Shown in pieces: positions 6,869 to 14,620 of a stretch of 64,000 nucleotides of DNA. The stretch lies in NCBI RefSeq assembly GCF_001715295.1, contig NZ_MDKB01000005.1, forward strand, positions 609,901-673,900, written 5' to 3'. Source of the DNA: Streptomyces griseus. Its GTDB lineage: Bacteria; Actinomycetota; Actinomycetes; Streptomycetales; Streptomycetaceae. The first letter of the stretch is position 1, and the number at the start of each line of letters is the position of its first letter. The translations under genes and the position numbers were made by a program. The notes beneath the pieces were generated by a model. The model ran no database searches. It had not been told where the DNA came from and worked only from the letters and a program-made list of their open reading frames with translations.

Positions 6869-8771
6869 GCTGCGGAGGGACATCCGCGCGCCCGGCCTCT
6901 CCCTCGGCAAGGACGACGACCGAGTCCTGCGGTTCGAGAAGCAGCGGGGCGGTTTTCGACGGGTTGAGGAAAATTCCGTACGTGGGCGGCTCCTCGCTGT
7001 GCCGGGCGAGCCGGTAACCGATCGCCGTCTCGCCCACGCGTCGTGCCGCCTCGACCACGGTGGCGAAGTTGGCCTCCGCGCCGGGGACGACGTAGTCGGA
7101 CGTCGGCTTGAGGTAGATCTCGGAGCCCTCCGGGTTGAAAAGGTCGGTGAAGACGTCGTACAGGGCGCGGTTCTCGGTCAGCTGGGTGAGCAGCAGGCTG
7201 ATCACCTTGGTGCTGACGATGAAGTCGTCGGCCTTGGTGACCTGGGCGACCTCGCGGTTGGCGTCGTCGTTCATCTCCGTGACGATGGAGTACGGGTCGC
7301 CGAGCGTGTCCTCGATGTCGCGCAGGTGCAGCAGCGTCACGAGCGTCCGGTCGTCGGCCGGTCCGGGGGCGACCGTGTCGTCGGAGAGGACGACGATGTG
7401 CTGATAGCTGCCCAGGTCCAGGGCTTCCAGCGACGACCGCCGGGTCGGCTCGCAGTATGTGTAGCCCACCGTCAGGTTCGCCACTTCCCGGTCGAGCGCG
7501 GTTTCCGGCCGGCGCGGCGCCGCTATGTCGAGCGTGGAGCCGGGCTGCACGAAGCTGTCGAGCAAGGTGACGAGCTTGGCCGTGCGGGAGTTCTCGCCGA
7601 TGAGCAGCGTGCGGTCGAGGGTGGGCGGCTGGGCGGGCGTCGAGGTGATGGCCTCCTCGACGACCTGGGGGCGGGTGCGGGCGGGACGGATCAGCAGGTC
7701 GTCCTCGGCGATCACGAGGAGCTGGTCGCCGGCGTGGACGACGGTGTCCATGGCCGGATTGACCAGCACCTCCCCGTCGCTCCGGCGCAGCCCGGCCGGT
7801 GCCCCGGCCTCGAAGGCGTGCAGGGCCTCCCCGTACGTCCGGCCGACGAGGGCGGGTTCTTCGCGGAGGTAGAACTCGTTGCCGACGAAGCTGAGCAGCT
7901 CGTTGAAGACGCCGGACAGGCCGGTCTGCCGGTGGGCCTGGGCGATGAGGCGCACGGCGATGTCCTCGGCGTCGATGACGAGCGCGCCCTCGCCCGCGGC
8001 GAGCCGGGCCGCCGCGAGGTTCTCCGAGTCGTGCACGGCGGCCACGATGTGCGGGCGGGCGCCCCGCCACGCACGGCTGTGCAGGAGCAGCAGGACCTTT
8101 ATCACGTCGACGTCACGATCCTGGCCCACCGGGGGCAGCACCATGATCGCCTTCGCACTGTCCGGGCTGACCAGATCCAGGTCGGGCCGCACGAGGGGAC
8201 TTCCGGACCGGCAGATGACGCGGGTGCTGCCGGTGTCGGGCACCCGGGCGCGGATCGCGTCCTCCATGGCGACCTTGTCGCGGTCGGCGAGGATCACCAC
8301 ACACAAGCGCCGCTCACTCTGGTTCGCCTCGACGAGCTCGGCGATCACCGTGAAGACCTGGTCCGACCAGCCGAGAACGATGGTGTGCCCGTGCTCGATC
8401 AACTGCGTGCGGCCCTTACGCAGTTCGTGGATCTTCTGGTTGAGGCCGGTCGTGAGCACACCGATCAGGGCGCTGACGATGAAGATCCCGCCGATCGTCA
8501 CCGTCAGCATCAGCCCGAGGAAGGCCGGTCCGCCGGTGTCTCCGCCCATGGTGCCGGGGTCGAGGGTGCGCAGCAGACTCATCCACGCCACCCCGAGCCA
8601 GCCGCCGTTGTCCTCGGAGTCGGTGTCCGTGAACAGCACCACCAAGGTCGAGGCCAGCGCGATGAGCAGCACCGACGCCAGCGCCAGCCAGATGATCAGG
8701 GCCGGCGTCCCCCGGTCCATCGTCCCGTCGAACCAATATCGAAACCGAGTCCGCAGCCTCGCGCGCGCCAC
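6807..8771 (-). CDS. CASTOR/POLLUX-like ion-channel protein with NAD-binding (RCK-like) domains
   Basis: A 654-residue membrane protein resembling the plant CASTOR/POLLUX channels and their bacterial homologues. The N-terminus has two membrane helices (about 22-47 and 85-107) flanking a pore-loop-like stretch (WMSLLRTLDPGTMGGD). Two large cytosolic Rossmann-like halves follow, the first starting HTIVLGWSDQVFTVIAELVEAN and the second DRTLLIGENSRTAKLVTLL. These domains gate channels by binding ligands. ATG 8771 lies just before the membrane segment. Its 3' end overlaps the small membrane gene on the other strand. Which ion it carries cannot be told from sequence. Confidence 0.8.
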   Translation of the reverse strand: MARARLRTRFRYWFDGTMDRGTPALIIWLALASVLLIALASTLVVLFTDTDSEDNGGWLGVAWMSLLRTLDPGTMGGDTGGPAFLGLMLTVTIGGIFIVSALIGVLTTGLNQKIHELRKGRTQLIEHGHTIVLGWSDQVFTVIAELVEANQSERRLCVVILADRDKVAMEDAIRARVPDTGSTRVICRSGSPLVRPDLDLVSPDSAKAIMVLPPVGQDRDVDVIKVLLLLHSRAWRGARPHIVAAVHDSENLAAARLAAGEGALVIDAEDIAVRLIAQAHRQTGLSGVFNELLSFVGNEFYLREEPALVGRTYGEALHAFEAGAPAGLRRSDGEVLVNPAMDTVVHAGDQLLVIAEDDLLIRPARTRPQVVEEAITSTPAQPPTLDRTLLIGENSRTAKLVTLLDSFVQPGSTLDIAAPRRPETALDREVANLTVGYTYCEPTRRSSLEALDLGSYQHIVVLSDDTVAPGPADDRTLVTLLHLRDIEDTLGDPYSIVTEMNDDANREVAQVTKADDFIVSTKVISLLLTQLTENRALYDVFTDLFNPEGSEIYLKPTSDYVVPGAEANFATVVEAARRVGETAIGYRLARHSEEPPTYGIFLNPSKTAPLLLEPQDSVVVLAEGEAGRADVPPQLTSCGRTVRPVPRPGRRPRP

Positions 8772-9140
8772 CGATGCCTCCCTACCTGCGACTCCCGACC
8801 TGCCAGTTGATCATTCTCCCAGGGGGTGGAGGAGGCGGCTGCTCATGATCAGGCCAGACATGTCCTGCATCACGGCGCTCGGTCATGGGCTGTGATCGCT
8901 GTGGCGTAGAGATCACCACGCCAGCGCTTCCCACGCGCCGTGCCTCGCCTCCGCAATGTTGTACGTGCCGCGCACGCGCAGCGGACCGCACAACCCGAGG
9001 CCGGCTGCCACCCGGCTATGGAGAACCGTCGAGGGGCCGTCACACTGCGCCTAGTCCGGCCCGACCGCGGATGTGGCATTCGCTTTCGCGCGCGGTCACT
9101 CACCTGAGTGAACTACCGCTCAACCACCTTCGGGTACCGC
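8772..9140. other. Intergenic stretch, no gene seen
   Basis: About 370 bases upstream of the channel gene. Several short open frames exist, but none shows recognisable protein features. The promoter of the channel gene should lie at its left end. Confidence 0.5.
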
Positions 9141-9227
9141 CTGTCTCATTCTCCCCTCGCCTCGTGGAGGCAACCGGCATCCTCAAAGCCCCGTAGCGGC
9201 TGACGAAGCGAGGGGAGGCTGTCTCAT
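9141..9227. repeat. Symmetric direct/inverted repeat, mini-element or IS scar
   Basis: A 9-bp direct repeat, CTGTCTCAT, at 9141-9149 and 9219-9227 encloses a 15-bp inverted repeat with one mismatch (CTCCCCTCGCCTCGT at 9151-9165; ACGAAGCGAGGGGAG at 9203-9217), with exactly one base between each direct and inverted copy. This layout is that of a very small mobile element with a target duplication, or the scar of an insertion sequence. A truncated transporter reading frame begins right after it. Confidence 0.55.
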
Positions 9228-9232
9228 GAGAC

Positions 9233-9523
9233 ATGCGGAGCGCGGTGAAGTCCTTGCGGCAGATCCTGTGCGACCCGGCCCTTCAGGGCCGGATGCGGGC
9301 GGTCAGCACCACCGTGACCTCCGGAAGCCGCCCCCTGGCCGCCGCGACCGCCGGTGCACTCGCACTCGTCCCCGACGTGCCGACCGTCCTCGCCGTCGGC
9401 GCTCTCCTCCAGGGCGTGCCGGTCCTCCTGCTGCCGGCCTCCCCCGTACGCGCTCTGCGAACCATGCCCGTCCTGCCCGCCCTGGCCAACGGCCTCAAAC
9501 CCGGCGGGCGGCGGCAGAACTGA
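9233..9523 (+). pseudogene. MFS-transporter C-terminal fragment
   Basis: A 96-residue frame resembling only the last two membrane helices of an MFS drug or siderophore exporter: LQGRMRAVSTTVTSGSRPLAAATAGALAL, then a helix and a cytoplasmic tail. In the family, LQGRV..V......G..P.G...G lies near helix 10-11 of a 400-residue protein. The rest is missing, and the fragment starts 6 bases after the repeat structure, so the 5' part was probably lost there. Confidence 0.45.
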
Positions 9524-9621
9524 AACAGCAGCGGGAGCACACATGAACAAGGGCTCCCACTCGGCCTGCGGGGAAGGCCGCCGCAGCAGGTCCACGGCCT
9601 CGCACGGGAGCGGTTCGGGAA

Positions 9622-11244
9622 CTATGTCGTCGTCTTCGACGCTGCATGCGACCAGGTCCCGGTATTCACCGCCGGGCCGTAAACCTCCCGAACGTTGTCC
9701 TTGGGCGCGGACCTAGTCTTCACTGCCGGTCCCTCGGCAAAGGCACGGAGCAGGTTCTCGGTCGTCCGGGTCACGAATGCTCCGGTACGTGCGTCCATGC
9801 CATGGTCAGTCCCGTTGTCGCCGGACCCGGCCATCAGCGCTTCGACCCACCGCATAGTCCCCGAAGCGAACACCCCAGCACCGCTGGACACGGCGTAGTA
9901 CGCCGAATCGGAGTAACTCTCCTTGCCGTTGCACGTGAGTGGGGAGTGGGCGACGATCTCGATCGGCGCCCGCGGGAGCGCTTCCGGGACGACTCGGTCG
10001 TACTCCACGCCGACCAGGTGAGGAAAGGAGTCGCCCCGCTTGACGCCGGTACCCGCGAAGAGCCAGTGCTCTGCGTTGTGGACGACGTAGGGGGCATCCG
10101 TGGGATAGCCCTCGTAGAGGACCCCGGTCACGAGGGATTCGGGCGCGGCGGCGGGGGCGCTGCGGAAATCGGTGGTCACCAGTGCGGGACGACGAGGGTA
10201 GAGGGGATCGTCCTGATAGTCGGACTTGTAGCAAACCACCGTGCGCCCCTCTCCCCCGGGGCCGCTCTCCAGTCTGATACGGCGGAAACAGGTGTTGGCG
10301 CCGAGGAAGGCGAGATTCGTTCCGGCGTCACGGGCCCGGGACAGGTACTGCCGCTGCTCCGGCGTCCAGTACTCGTCGTGACCGAGAGATACGGCCGCTG
10401 TGGCGCCCTCCAGCACCGAGGGGTCGGAGTGGATGTCGAGACCGGTGGTGTACGCCAGGGGGATGCCCAACCGTTCGGCCAGGACCACCGCGGCTCGCTC
10501 GTACACCAGGAACTTCTCGGCGCCGTCACCGTCGTAGGGCCGGTCGAAGGAGACTGCGAGCGCACGCGTCGCATACTGGCCGTCGGCACCCGCGTAAAGG
10601 CTGTATCCGCCCCAGAGGTTGTACGCCTGCCACGTGGCCGGCGCGTGGATCAGCAAGGTCTTCCCTGCGGCGCTGCGGGAACGGACGATCAGGGGAATGT
10701 AGCGCTGCGGGCCGGCCGATGCGTCCAGCCGCAGCAGGTAGGCGCCCTCCGGCCACCCGTCCGTGCGCACTTCGACCGTTCGCTCCCATCCGGCTCGCAC
10801 CGTGCGCGTCGCGGGAATCAGGTGCGACGGTCCCTGGACCCGGCCGTCCAGCGTTCCGGAGCGCCAGACCAGCCTGGCCTGTGCACCGCCGTACCAGCCG
10901 ACCCGGTAGGCCGAAACGCGGAATCCGGGTGAGGTGGTGGAGACGTACAGCCCGAATCTCTCCCCCGGCAGGACACTCGACTTGTCGGTGTAGCCGACGA
11001 CGCTCCCGGGCCGGCCCATCGCACGCAGACGCCAGTCGGAATCGCCTTCCCGAGCACGCTCGGACGGCTCGGTCGAAGGTCCAGGTTCTCCGCCCGCTGG
11101 TGCCGCGCAGCCGCTCAGGGCCGTACCGGTGGCGCCGGCACCTGCCACGGTGACGGCTCCCAGGAAACGTCTGCGACTCAGCCCGGTCCCGGGGCTGTCG
11201 GTTGCGCTCTCGATGTGGTCCGCATCTCCGTCCATTCCACCCAT
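9622..11244 (-). CDS. Tat-exported lipoprotein with N,N-dimethylformamidase beta-subunit-like domain
   Basis: A 540-residue exported protein. The N-terminus has a twin-arginine motif (SRRRFLG, residues 23-29), a hydrophobic stretch and a lipobox ending in Cys46 (LSGC), so it is predicted to be a Tat-dependent lipoprotein facing the outside. The remainder resembles the large-subunit domain of N,N-dimethylformamidase: a beta-sandwich start (SVLPGERFGLYVSTTSPGFRVSAYRVGWYGG), then LLIHAPATWQAYNLWGGYSLY, SFDRPYDGDGAEKF and SLGHDEYWTPEQR. Many actinobacteria carry such proteins with unknown substrates. There is no small alpha subunit next to it, so amidase activity is not safe to claim. ATG 11244 gives the usual short Tat n-region; ATG 11235 is also possible. 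Confidence 0.7.
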   Translation of the reverse strand: MGGMDGDADHIESATDSPGTGLSRRRFLGAVTVAGAGATGTALSGCAAPAGGEPGPSTEPSERAREGDSDWRLRAMGRPGSVVGYTDKSSVLPGERFGLYVSTTSPGFRVSAYRVGWYGGAQARLVWRSGTLDGRVQGPSHLIPATRTVRAGWERTVEVRTDGWPEGAYLLRLDASAGPQRYIPLIVRSRSAAGKTLLIHAPATWQAYNLWGGYSLYAGADGQYATRALAVSFDRPYDGDGAEKFLVYERAAVVLAERLGIPLAYTTGLDIHSDPSVLEGATAAVSLGHDEYWTPEQRQYLSRARDAGTNLAFLGANTCFRRIRLESGPGGEGRTVVCYKSDYQDDPLYPRRPALVTTDFRSAPAAAPESLVTGVLYEGYPTDAPYVVHNAEHWLFAGTGVKRGDSFPHLVGVEYDRVVPEALPRAPIEIVAHSPLTCNGKESYSDSAYYAVSSGAGVFASGTMRWVEALMAGSGDNGTDHGMDARTGAFVTRTTENLLRAFAEGPAVKTRSAPKDNVREVYGPAVNTGTWSHAASKTTT

Positions 11245-11397
11245 TCCGTCCGTGCACCGTTCGAAGAGACGTACACAGCCCCGCCCTGCGTACGTGATGC
11301 GGGCTGTGCTCTTGTCGCCATCGTTGACGAGTCCACGGTCTTCGGCATATCCACGCACCCGAAAGCTGCCGGGAAGTCCGGCGTCGCCCGTCGACCA

Positions 11398-11634
11398 TCA
11401 CCTCGCCAGTCCCGTGCGCTGCCAGGCGGCGCAAAGCCGCAGGTTCTGTCTGTAGAGCATCCCGGAGAATCCGTGATCACGAATGACCGGCAGAAAGCAC
11501 CACTCATCGCCGCTCGGCCGCACCCAACGGGCCGACGCCGAGGCCGAGGCCGACGCGAGGAGGCCCAGGGGAAAGAGACAGAGGACGTACGCCCACGGAA
11601 CGGTCCGCGACCTCCGGGAGCCGGGACCGCTCAC
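11398..11634 (-). pseudogene. Truncated DUF6056-like membrane protein
   Basis: An N-terminal fragment only. It shows a membrane helix (WAYVLCLFPLGLLASAS) followed by RWVRPSGDEWCFLPVIRDHGFSGM, which resembles the start of large actinobacterial membrane glycosyl-type proteins of the DUF6056 kind. After this motif the frame becomes low-complexity and stops at 11398, where an intact gene would run for several hundred codons. GTG 11634 is a possible start. Confidence 0.35.
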
Positions 11635-12111
11635 ACACGCCGACTGTTCTTCTTCTCCCACTGCGGAATCCGTCCTCGATCGGCCGCCGACGATCAGGAG
11701 ATCCCCCGAGGCTGCCCATTTCCGTCGTGTCCGCAGTACCTCAGGGGGTCGACGGACGGGAGTTCGCGCGCGAGATACGTTTCCGACGCAACGCGAACGG
11801 CCTACCCCGGTGCGCTCTTCCGGCGCACTCGGGTGTCCGCCCGGCCCGATGGTCGGTGGAAGCGTCGGGCGTTGTGGAGCATCTACTGCGTACACGCGTG
11901 CCGCTGCTCTGCCCCGCCCTCGCAGGCACTCGACGCCTCCTCGGCAGCGAATCCGCCGGCGTGGCCTTCCGAGCCACCATGTCCGCGGCAACGGTACTTC
12001 CTGGGGAGGAGTGCCCGAGCCACCAAGCCGAATCCATGACAGGCTCTCCGGCTTCCGGCACGACGATGCATGAGGGAAAAGCCCAGGGTGTGTGCCCTCG
12101 CCTGTGGGGGG
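11635..12111. other. Non-coding or degraded stretch
   Basis: About 480 bases between the truncated membrane-protein fragment and the end of the first DUF3592-type gene. Open frames here lack recognisable motifs. I read it as decayed sequence. Confidence 0.4.
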
Positions 12112-12972
12112 TCACAGCAGCACCACCCCGGCGACGGTCGCGGCCGCTCCGAGGAGCAGCGCCACGGTGCCGCAGGTGAGGTCGAACAGGCGGGAACGGT
12201 CCTGGGCCGCGAGGTCCGGGGTGAAGAGGGCGGGGTCGTCGGGGTCGTAGTGGATCATGACGTCGCGGCCGTGGGAGTGGGCGGGGTCAGGCAGGTCCTC
12301 CGTGCAGTAGGCGGTGACGGCCGTCCCCGTGTGCGTGGTGAAGGCGATGACAGGCATGTGGCTGAGGAAGGTGACGCCCTCGCTGTCGGTGCTCGTGTCC
12401 GTGAGTACGGCGACGACACGGCCGGGGACAGGGGGCTGGGAGGTCAGGGCGGCGATGCGGCGCCGTACCGCGCGTGCGTTCTGGGGTACGTACCACAGGC
12501 CGGACAGGGTCCAGGGCAGGCCGAAGCCGACCAGGGCCCACGGCCAGCCCCGGTCGATCGCCGCGAAGACCACCAGTCCGACGTAGATCAGGAAGACCGC
12601 GAAGTTCGGCCACCCGAGTCCGCGCGGTGCTGCCTCCAGGTCGCCGGTGAACCGGTAGGCGTGCGGTCGTCCGGGCGGGTAGTGGACCCCTATGTCCCGG
12701 CCCGTCCAGGCCACGGCGATCCTTTCCCCGTGGTCCCGGTCGTTCGTCACGGTGAACTCCTCACCGGTGGAGGGATCCTGGAAGGAGACGACCACGGGTA
12801 TCCCGTCGCGCTGCGAGCTCCCGTGCCGGGGCTCGCGGACCCGCTCGATCCGCCCCGGCACCCTCACCGCACGCTGCGCCGCGGTCACTCCGGCCAGCGA
12901 CCGGACGTAGCCGACCAGCGCGACGGTGCCGAACAGCGCGCACCACAGCGCCAGATATCCCCGCAGGCCCAT
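12112..12972 (-). CDS. DUF3592-type membrane protein
   Basis: A 286-residue membrane protein with two copies of a DUF3592-like soluble module. The first (RVPGRIERVREPRHGS ... VHYPPGRPHAYR) follows an N-terminal helix. The second (PVPGRVVAVLTDTST ... IHYDPDDPALFTPD) follows two central helices (about 122-160). A last helix (LTCGTVALLLGAAATVAGVVLL) ends the protein. The VxYDPxxP phrase ending each module is characteristic. Function is unknown; such proteins occur beside envelope and conflict genes. It lies 70 bases downstream of a second protein of the same type, so the two are probably one operon. Confidence 0.7.
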   Translation of the reverse strand: MGLRGYLALWCALFGTVALVGYVRSLAGVTAAQRAVRVPGRIERVREPRHGSSQRDGIPVVVSFQDPSTGEEFTVTNDRDHGERIAVAWTGRDIGVHYPPGRPHAYRFTGDLEAAPRGLGWPNFAVFLIYVGLVVFAAIDRGWPWALVGFGLPWTLSGLWYVPQNARAVRRRIAALTSQPPVPGRVVAVLTDTSTDSEGVTFLSHMPVIAFTTHTGTAVTAYCTEDLPDPAHSHGRDVMIHYDPDDPALFTPDLAAQDRSRLFDLTCGTVALLLGAAATVAGVVLL

Positions 12973-13042
12973 GGCTTCCCCTTCCTCGCTCTTCCTCGAT
13001 GAGATCGCCCGACGCGGTGGGACGCGTCCGGTGCGGCGCCCC

Positions 13043-14152
13043 TCAGTGCGCCGGGGTGCGCCGGACCACCGTGCCGTCCCCGTCCGCCTCCAGCGAGGCG
13101 GTTCCCCCCGCCCCCGTCACACCGACCCTGACGGTGAGTGAGCCGGTGAGGCGTTCGACGGTGAGCTGCCAGGTCTGCGGGGCACCGACGCCCAGACTGC
13201 GCTTCGCCTCCCCGACGAGGGAGGGGAAGCGTTCGTAGGGCAGGGAGTCGGGGTCGAACGCCGGGGCCTGCGAGACGGTGGGCGCGTACACGACCGACAG
13301 CAGCCGGTCCTGTACGACGACGGTGAGCGCCGCGCGCGCGTCCGTGCCGGTGGAGAGTGAGGCGACGGCTCTGCGCAGCGCGGCCTTGTCGAGGAAGGAC
13401 TGGTGCGGGCCGAGGGTGACCGTGCCGGAGGCCGCCGACACCACCGTGGTCGACGAGGAGGATGAGGAGGAGACCGACGGCCGGGTGGGGGACGGCGGCT
13501 GTGCCGTGGCGCCCTCGTCGAACAGGTCGGCGCGGAACAGCAGGACCACACCGGCCGCGGCGAGCAGCAGGGCGAGCAGCCTGACGTAGCCGACGGCACC
13601 GGTCTCGTCGGGTTCGCTCTCCAGGACCGGCCCGGGCGCCGCGTCGAGGTGGGCACCGGCCGCCCGTTCCTCCCACCGAGGCGTCGGCCTCTTCACGATC
13701 CTCACCCGCCACGGTCTGTCCGGCGGGTACTGGACCACCACGACGCCGCCCGGCCGGTGGTCGGGCAGGTCCGCGGGGTGGACGGGCTGGGTGAACGCGA
13801 CGCGGTACGCCGGTGCGGTGTCCGGCGCGACCGTCGACACGAACCGCACCGCCACGTCGCCGGCCGCCTCGTCCCCGAGGAGCTCCCGGCTCTCGATCAC
13901 CGCAAGTGCCGTACAGGGGGCGGTCGCCGCTTCCCGGGCACGTCCCGGCGCGCCGGAGAGGAAGAGGAGCAGGCCGTAGATAGCGGGTAAAGCCACTCCG
14001 GTGACGAACAGCGGCACGCTCTCGATGACGGCTCCGACGACGAGCATGGTCGGCGACGCCCCGATCACACCGCCGGTCAGGAGCCCCCGGGCGAGAGCGA
14101 GGGGCGTGTTCCGCGCGGGAGGCGCGGCGCCGGCGCCTGTGGTGGCCGTCAT
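13043..14152 (-). CDS. Membrane protein with DUF3592-like module
   Basis: A 369-residue membrane protein. Two N-terminal helices (about 20-66) precede a DUF3592-like module (VAVRFVSTVAPDTAPAYRVAFTQPV ... VVVQYPPDRPWRVRIV). A third helix (VRLLALLLAAAGVVLLF) leads into a Ser/Thr-rich linker and an outer domain of about 140 residues with a beta-rich look. The ATG at 14152 begins a Thr/Ala/Pro-rich n-region. Same strand as the DUF3592 gene and as the protease-nSTAND gene upstream, but separated from the latter by an IS relic and a hairpin. Function unknown. Confidence 0.65.
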   Translation of the reverse strand: MTATTGAGAAPPARNTPLALARGLLTGGVIGASPTMLVVGAVIESVPLFVTGVALPAIYGLLLFLSGAPGRAREAATAPCTALAVIESRELLGDEAAGDVAVRFVSTVAPDTAPAYRVAFTQPVHPADLPDHRPGGVVVVQYPPDRPWRVRIVKRPTPRWEERAAGAHLDAAPGPVLESEPDETGAVGYVRLLALLLAAAGVVLLFRADLFDEGATAQPPSPTRPSVSSSSSSSTTVVSAASGTVTLGPHQSFLDKAALRRAVASLSTGTDARAALTVVVQDRLLSVVYAPTVSQAPAFDPDSLPYERFPSLVGEAKRSLGVGAPQTWQLTVERLTGSLTVRVGVTGAGGTASLEADGDGTVVRRTPAH

Positions 14153-14268
14153 GGAGGTGATTGTGTCGGGTTCGGCGGACGGCCGGTAGACCCCGGTGTA
14201 TCCGCTTCCGGGGCTGCCGGGAAGGACCCGGAGCGGGGAGCGGCCGGCCCCGGCGCCGGTGTCCGGAG

Positions 14269-14480
14269 TCGACCTGTTCGTGGCGTTCGTCGGCGAGCAC
14301 CGGGGCCGCTTCGGCGTGTCGAGCCGATCTGCCCGTGCTCACCGAGCACGACTGCACGACGCCCCCTCCGCCCTTCTGCAGGGCGAAGAAGCGCGCCGCC
14401 CGACCGGGTGCGCGCTACTCCCCTCGCGGTGCTGGTCATCCGGTCCACGAGGCCGGCTTCCGGGTCCAGGTCGCCAGGTG
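14269..14480 (+). pseudogene. IS3-family transposase (orfB) relic
   Basis: Short pieces of an IS3-type OrfB N-terminus survive in two frames: FVAFVGEHRGRFGV from 14275, then, after a shift, PVLTEHDCTTPPP..CRAKKR. Intact family members read roughly H..RFGVEPICRVLTEHGC.IAPSTYY..KKR. The catalytic DDE region is gone. The relic lies between the protease-nSTAND operon and the DUF3592-type genes and marks past transposition at that border. Confidence 0.45.
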
Positions 14481-14546
14481 TGCGCGGCTCCCGCCGGGCT
14501 TCGGGGTACCGCCGGGCGCGCCGAAGTGTTCCGGACCGGCCTCCGT

Positions 14547-14575
14547 GGTCTCCTCCCGTGTACGGGGAGGAGACC
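14547..14575 (-). terminator. Hairpin after the protease-nSTAND gene
   Basis: An 11-bp perfect stem, GGTCTCCTCCC (14547-14557) with GGGAGGAGACC (14565-14575), 45 bases past the stop codon at 14621 on the minus strand. It could also be an end structure of the IS3 relic, but its distance from the gene end suits a terminator. Confidence 0.5.
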
Positions 14576-14620
14576 GCTGCTCAGGGCCGTCGCAGGTGAC
14601 CGGGCGGGTGTCTCGGGCAA

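Noticed and set aside
8885..9196. A 103-codon open frame between the channel gene and the repeat structure
   Set aside because: Odd composition with many Arg, Pro and Cys and no recognisable family; it runs into the repeat structure.
12070..13002. A 310-codon open frame antisense to the DUF3592-type gene
   Set aside because: Shadow of the membrane protein on the minus strand.
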